A stretch of 37,516 nucleotides of DNA, taken from assembly GCF_028209625.1 (NCBI RefSeq), contig NZ_JAQLDU010000018.1, positions 1 through 37,516 of the forward strand, written 5' to 3'. The position numbers and the translations under genes were made by a program. Source of the stretch: Collinsella aerofaciens. Lineage in GTDB: Bacteria; Actinomycetota; Coriobacteriia; Coriobacteriales; Coriobacteriaceae. The notes beneath the pieces were generated by a model. It saw only the letters and a program-made list of their open reading frames with translations, ran no database searches and had not been told where the DNA came from. Numbering within the stretch: position 1 is the first letter of the stretch; each line of letters starts with the position of its first letter. Shown one piece after another: positions 33,660-37,516 of the stretch.

Positions 33660-35108
33660 ATGGCAGAATCTCGTGCGGAGCGTAGGGCTCGTCGTGCTTT
33701 GGTGGAAGCGGCTGAGGGGTCAAAAGAGGAGAAATCCTCTACGAAATCCAAGTCTTCTAAAGCTGCAAAAAGCAAGTCGGCTAAGGGCAAGACTAAGGCC
33801 AAGCGTCCCGGCTCTCGTCGGAGCGAGGACAAGGCATCTCAGACTCGCACCAAGCGCCCACATAAAGATTCGGTTTCGCCTGCGCGAAAGGCCGTGGATC
33901 CCAAGTCGCCTTGTTCCATCATGCGGGCTTGTGGTGGATGCACGGCGCTCAATCGTCCTTATAAGAAGCAGCTGGCGGCCAAGCAGGCTGCTATGGAAGA
34001 GCTGTTTGCTGAGCTCTGCGAGCGCGAGGGTATTGCCGTTGATCCCATTCGCGGTATGGGTGTTACCCTGGGCGACCCGGGTAAATATCCTGCGCCGCGT
34101 GGCTTTCGTCATAAGGCTGCCACTCCCTTTGCTCCCGGTAAGGAGGGCGCTGTCCGTTGCGGTTTCTTTGAGCGCGGCACGCACAAGATCGTTGCCGTAC
34201 CCGAGTGTCCTGTCGAGGCGCCGGGTGCCCGTCAGATTCTCAACGGCATCGCACGCGAAGCTGAGCGGCTGCATATTCCCGCGTTTAATGAGGACAAACA
34301 TCTTGACTTGCTTCGCTATGCCGTCGTCCGCCGCGGCTGGCGTACCGACCAGGTCATGGTTACGCTCGTGACCGCCCAGCGTGACTTACCGCATGCACAG
34401 GAGTTCTTTGAGGCCGTCGCGGCACTCGATCCGCATATCGTCACCGTTGCCCAAAATATCAATGGCCGTCCCGGTAACGCCATCTTGGGTGAGGAGACTT
34501 GTATCGTCTATGGCGCCGAGTGCATGCGCGACCAGCTGCTCGGCTGCGAGTTCGACATCTCCCCCACCGCGTTCTACCAGACCAACCCGCAGCAGACCGA
34601 ACTGCTCTACCGGCTCGCCATCGAAGGCATGGACCTGCGCCAGGGCGATGTGCTTATGGATGCCTACTGCGGCAGCGGCACCATCGGTCTGTGCGCCGCG
34701 AAGGATGCCCAGGACAGGGGCGTCGGCATTATGCTGCTCGGCGTGGAGCGCAACCCGGCGGGCATTGCCGACGCACGTCGCAATGCCGAGCTCAACGGCC
34801 TTACCCGCAGCGCCTGGTTTATGGCCGACGATGCCACCGACTACATCCTGGACGCCGCCGATAACAACGAGCGCGTCGACGTCCTTTCCATCGACCCGCC
34901 GCGCGCCGGCTCCACCCCCGAGTTCCTCGAAGCCGCCTGCGCACTCAAGCCGCGCCGCATCACCTATATCAGCTGCAACCCCGTGACCCAAGAGCGTGAC
35001 CTGCACCAGCTCCTCGACGGAGGCTATCGCCTGCTCAAGATCACGCCGGTCGACATGTTCCCCCATACCGACCACACCGAGACCGTCGCGGTCCTCGAGC
35101 GCCGCTAA
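33660..35108 (+). CDS. 23S rRNA (uracil-5)-methyltransferase, RlmD/RumA type
   Basis: A 482-residue SAM-dependent methyltransferase of the RumA/TrmA family, which makes 5-methyluridine in rRNA or tRNA. Seen: cluster-binding cysteines C85, C91, C94 (CSIMRACGGC) and C183 (PECPVE), SAM motif LMDAYCGSGTIGL, DPPRAG, and catalytic C439 in ISCNP with the final HTETVA glutamate. The N-terminal TRAM domain is missing; instead about 80 residues rich in Lys, Ser, Ala and Arg may bind RNA. The first part uses many T-ending codons, the second mostly C-ending. Which uridine is modified is unknown. The ATG at 33660 has GGGG about 9 bases upstream. Confidence 0.92.
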   Translation: MAESRAERRARRALVEAAEGSKEEKSSTKSKSSKAAKSKSAKGKTKAKRPGSRRSEDKASQTRTKRPHKDSVSPARKAVDPKSPCSIMRACGGCTALNRPYKKQLAAKQAAMEELFAELCEREGIAVDPIRGMGVTLGDPGKYPAPRGFRHKAATPFAPGKEGAVRCGFFERGTHKIVAVPECPVEAPGARQILNGIAREAERLHIPAFNEDKHLDLLRYAVVRRGWRTDQVMVTLVTAQRDLPHAQEFFEAVAALDPHIVTVAQNINGRPGNAILGEETCIVYGAECMRDQLLGCEFDISPTAFYQTNPQQTELLYRLAIEGMDLRQGDVLMDAYCGSGTIGLCAAKDAQDRGVGIMLLGVERNPAGIADARRNAELNGLTRSAWFMADDATDYILDAADNNERVDVLSIDPPRAGSTPEFLEAACALKPRRITYISCNPVTQERDLHQLLDGGYRLLKITPVDMFPHTDHTETVAVLERR

Positions 35109-35135
35109 CCAACACCGGTAGATTTTTGGGACAAG

Positions 35136-35165
35136 AAGGGGGCGGCCCGTCTGGACCGCCCCCTT
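35136..35165 (+). terminator. Terminator after the rRNA methyltransferase gene
   Basis: Perfect 10-base arms AAGGGGGCGG (35136-35145) and CCGCCCCCTT (35156-35165), then UUCGUU. It may also stop the convergent PHP gene. Confidence 0.85.
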
Positions 35166-35185
35166 TCGTTGGATATATGAGCCCG

Positions 35186-36007
35186 TTACATGCTCTTGCG
35201 CAGGTCACACACGCCGGCTGCCGCCATCTCGCGCAGCAGCGTCTCGCGATCGCGCGTCACGATCAGGTCCAGCGGGAAGTGAATCTCATCGAGCATATTG
35301 CGCGCCTGATCGAGCTTGCCAATTGCCATACCAATGTGCGCGTCGGTCGAGACGCCAATCCCCACGCCCAGTTCGGCGCAGCGCTCGGCAATCTTGCGGC
35401 AAGCGCCCCAATGCTCGGCATCGGTACCATGCTCAAGACTATGGTTGTTAATCTCGATAATCTTGTGTTTGGCCTTTGCCGCCAACAACACCTCATCGAT
35501 ATCAAAGGAAACACCCGAGCGACCCGTGTGGCCCAGCATAAACACTTTGGGGTGCTCCAGAGCATTGATATACATCTCGGTCGTCTGGGCGAGCGTCGCG
35601 CCTTCAGCGAGCTGCGGATTATGCACACTCGCAACCAAATAATCCAAATTGCGCGTAACCAAATCGAACAGCGAATGCTCACGACTATACGAATCGCCGG
35701 CAATATCGAGCGAAACGGGAATGTCCTCGCCAAATAGGCTTCCGTCCAGCGAAACGATATCAGCCTCGGCACCACGCAGCACCAGCACGCCGCTCCAAAT
35801 GCGCGGCCAGATATCCTGGTTGATAAAGAACTGGTAACTGCGCAGGTCATTGGGGCAGGCTGTAACCATAGAGCTCAGATGGTCGGCAGATCCGAGCACC
35901 TGCAGACCACGCTCTGCCGCCCAGTACACATTCTCCTCAATGGTCGAATATGCATGCGCAGAGAACATCGTATGAGTATGAATATCACAAGAAAGAAGGT
36001 AGGGCAT
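35186..36007 (-). CDS. PHP domain phosphoesterase, YcdX/HisK-like
   Basis: A 273-residue metal-dependent phosphoesterase of the PHP family (histidinol-phosphatase-like). Seen in order: metal motif DIHTHT (D8, H10, H12), SADHLS (near 40-45), RGAEADI, VASVHNP, LGHTGRSG, IEINNHS and STDAHIG, the set expected for a trinuclear site. Related YcdX proteins are phosphatases of broad range. Histidinol phosphate is only a possibility; no his gene is nearby. The ATG at 36007 follows AAGGAG by 5 bases. Same strand as, and 159 bases downstream of, the aminotransferase, with a hairpin between. Confidence 0.88.
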   Translation of the reverse strand: MPYLLSCDIHTHTMFSAHAYSTIEENVYWAAERGLQVLGSADHLSSMVTACPNDLRSYQFFINQDIWPRIWSGVLVLRGAEADIVSLDGSLFGEDIPVSLDIAGDSYSREHSLFDLVTRNLDYLVASVHNPQLAEGATLAQTTEMYINALEHPKVFMLGHTGRSGVSFDIDEVLLAAKAKHKIIEINNHSLEHGTDAEHWGACRKIAERCAELGVGIGVSTDAHIGMAIGKLDQARNMLDEIHFPLDLIVTRDRETLLREMAAAGVCDLRKSM

Positions 36008-36108
36008 CGGGTCTCCTTATCCAGTGTGGCCGTCGCGTATATTCATTGTACGCATAGCTTTCGGCAGTCGTAAAACTGCTTCATCCCAATCACACAACGG
36101 CATAGACA

Positions 36109-36139
36109 ACGGGGTCTGGCTTAAAACCAAACCCCGTTT
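36109..36139 (-). terminator. Probable terminator of the aminotransferase gene
   Basis: Arms AACGGGGT (36109-36116) and ACCCCGTT (36132-36139) with a 15-base loop containing further pairing. The U run is weak. Confidence 0.55.
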
Positions 36140-36166
36140 CACGTAAAACATTGTAAGCAGAGCGCT

Positions 36167-37357
36167 TTACTTTCGACGATATTCGTCGGCCAGCTGCTTC
36201 CAGGCAGGCAGCGAGTTGACGATTGTCTCATAGCTCACGCAGTAGCCCAGGCGGAACCAGCCCGGCATGCCAAAGCTATCCGAAGGCACCGCGAGCAGCT
36301 CGTACTTCTTCGCGCGCTCGCAAAATGCATTTGCATCGGGCTCGAGCGCCTTCACCCACAGGTAGAAAGCACCGTCCGGCTCAACATAGGTGTAGCCGTA
36401 CTCCGCCAATGCATCGGTGAGCGCCGTGCGGTTGCGTGCATAGGCCTCAACGTCACTCGGCTCATCGATGCAATCGATAATCACGCGCTGGAAGAGCGCC
36501 GGTGCGCACACAAAGCCCAGCGTACGGGCGGCACCCGCAACAGCCGGCATCAGACGCGCCGCCTGCGGGTTGGTGTTGGGAACCAAAATCCAGCCCACGC
36601 GCTCGCCCGGCAGCGACAGCGACTTGGAGTACGAATAGCACACGATGGTGTGCTCGTAGATCGAAGGCACCCAAGGCACCTCGGCGCCATAGACAATCTC
36701 GCGATACGGCTCATCCGAGATAAGCATGATCGGGTTCTCGGGATCGCGCTTGGCGTTGACCTCGCGCAGAACATTGGCCAGTCGCGTCAGCGTGTCGCGC
36801 GTATACACGGCACCGGTCGGGTTGTTTGGCGAGTCGATAATGACGGCCGCCGTTTTATCGGTAATCGCCTTGAGCACATTACCCACGCTCAGCTGGAACG
36901 TGTCTTCATTGGCGGGCACCTCGACACACGTACAGCCGGCCTTCTCAATCCACACGCGATACTCCGGGAAGTACGGGGCGATAACAATGACCTCATCGCC
37001 CGGATTGGTAACGGCATTGAGTGTGCAGGTGAGCGAAGCCGCCGCGCCCACGGTCGTAAAGACATCCTTGCCCTCATAGCTCGTGCCGAAACGGCGATTG
37101 AGCGACTCAGCCACGGCGGTACGGCACTGCGGCAAACCCGGTGCAGGCGTGTATCCATGCAGCTGGTCGCTCGGCAGCTCCAAGGCCTTCTTAATGGACT
37201 CAGCCACAGCAGCGGGCGCCGGAACACTCGGGTTGCCCAGCGAAAAATCGAATACGTTCTCCGCACCGATCTGCGCCTTGCGTTCAAGGCCATAGCTAAA
37301 GATCTCACGGATGATGGGGCTTTCCGCACCGCGAGCATACATAGTTTCGTTGATCAT
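36167..37357 (-). CDS. Class I PLP-dependent aminotransferase
   Basis: A 396-residue fold-type I aminotransferase (AAT superfamily) that moves an amino group between an amino acid and a 2-oxo acid; substrate unproven, aspartate or aromatic types are likeliest. Seen: DFSLGNPSVPAP at the N-terminus, Y69-containing HGYTPAPGLPQCR, NNPTG (178-182), D215 in SDEPYRE, PLP lysine K245 in SYSKSLSLPGERVGW and substrate-carboxylate Arg in WFRLGYC. Full length. The ATG at 37357 follows AGGGGA by 4-5 bases. The promoter carries the same 16-base motif as ilvE and the amino-acid importer. Confidence 0.93.
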   Translation of the reverse strand: MINETMYARGAESPIIREIFSYGLERKAQIGAENVFDFSLGNPSVPAPAAVAESIKKALELPSDQLHGYTPAPGLPQCRTAVAESLNRRFGTSYEGKDVFTTVGAAASLTCTLNAVTNPGDEVIVIAPYFPEYRVWIEKAGCTCVEVPANEDTFQLSVGNVLKAITDKTAAVIIDSPNNPTGAVYTRDTLTRLANVLREVNAKRDPENPIMLISDEPYREIVYGAEVPWVPSIYEHTIVCYSYSKSLSLPGERVGWILVPNTNPQAARLMPAVAGAARTLGFVCAPALFQRVIIDCIDEPSDVEAYARNRTALTDALAEYGYTYVEPDGAFYLWVKALEPDANAFCERAKKYELLAVPSDSFGMPGWFRLGYCVSYETIVNSLPAWKQLADEYRRK

Positions 37358-37381
37358 CTGTTCCCCTTTCGCATAGGCGGT

Positions 37382-37405
37382 ATTGTACGCTTTAGCTGAG
37401 CAAAG
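37382..37405 (-). promoter_or_regulatory. Aminotransferase promoter with candidate operator
   Basis: On minus a TACAAT -10 candidate lies at 37382-37387. CTTTAGCTGAGCAAAG (37390-37405) adjoins it, the third copy of the 16-base near-palindrome (13 of 16 identical to the ilvE copy). Here it lies between the -35 and -10 positions, which would suit repression. Confidence 0.5.
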
Positions 37406-37425
37406 TGCCGCAGCAATGTTGATTG

Positions 37426-37453
37426 GGGACAGACTTAAATTGAACTGCGTCCC
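37426..37453. repeat. GGGACA-type short inverted repeat
   Basis: GGGAC (37426-37430) and GTCCC (37449-37453) flank AGACTTAAATTGAACTGC. It resembles the GGGACAG-bearing short repeats elsewhere in the window, with different arms. Confidence 0.4.
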
Positions 37454-37516
37454 GAATCTTGGCCTTCTTTATTAGAAGCGAACACTAGGACGCTTTCAAT
37501 AGCCGTTTCCGAAACT

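Overview
The window is a high-GC, gene-dense stretch of bacterial chromosome. Protein styles, the split transketolase genes, abundant PTS and LacI functions and the short intergenic hairpins suggest an anaerobic gut actinobacterium of the Coriobacteriia, most likely Collinsella or a close relative. That placement is inference from recognised sequence style; no rRNA, tRNA, CRISPR array, transposase or phage gene was seen.

Layout. 0-3 kb: branched-chain aminotransferase (ilvE) and a DedA membrane protein on the minus strand, then serine O-acetyltransferase (cysE) on plus. 3-7.4 kb: a minus-strand operon of a MarR regulator and two half-transporters forming a heterodimeric ABC exporter. 7.5-12.9 kb: a small unknown protein, a nitroreductase, a membrane-anchored basic protein, a Fis-type regulator with a degenerate AAA+ domain, a YeiH-type exporter and a divergent GntR regulator. 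13-19.7 kb: glmS, a LacI regulator, a DUF4143-type ATPase with an AT-rich upstream region, a HAD phosphatase and an orphan larE.

19.8-27.2 kb is the most interesting unit. A six-gene minus-strand operon runs PTS EIIBC, GatZ/KbaZ-like protein, transaldolase, transketolase N-half, transketolase C-half, PTS EIIA, with a divergent LacI regulator. It looks like a self-contained route: a sugar is phosphorylated on import, rearranged by the GatZ-like enzyme, then fed into the non-oxidative pentose phosphate reactions. No gatY/kbaY, kinase or dehydrogenase is present, so the substrate is open.

27.3-37.5 kb: an anchored DNA/RNA endonuclease, an EF-G-like GTPase with altered G motifs, a polar amino-acid ABC importer (binding protein, permease, ATPase), an RlmD/RumA-type rRNA methyltransferase, a PHP phosphoesterase and a class I aminotransferase.

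Non-coding signals stand out: a 16-bp near-palindrome upstream of three amino-acid genes (ilvE, the ABC importer, the aminotransferase); a family of hairpins carrying GGGACA cores, several next to stop codons; a perfect 36-bp inverted repeat in a gene-free gap; a 31-bp inverted repeat filling the gap between binding-protein and permease genes; and two interleaved perfect inverted repeats inside the PTS operon.
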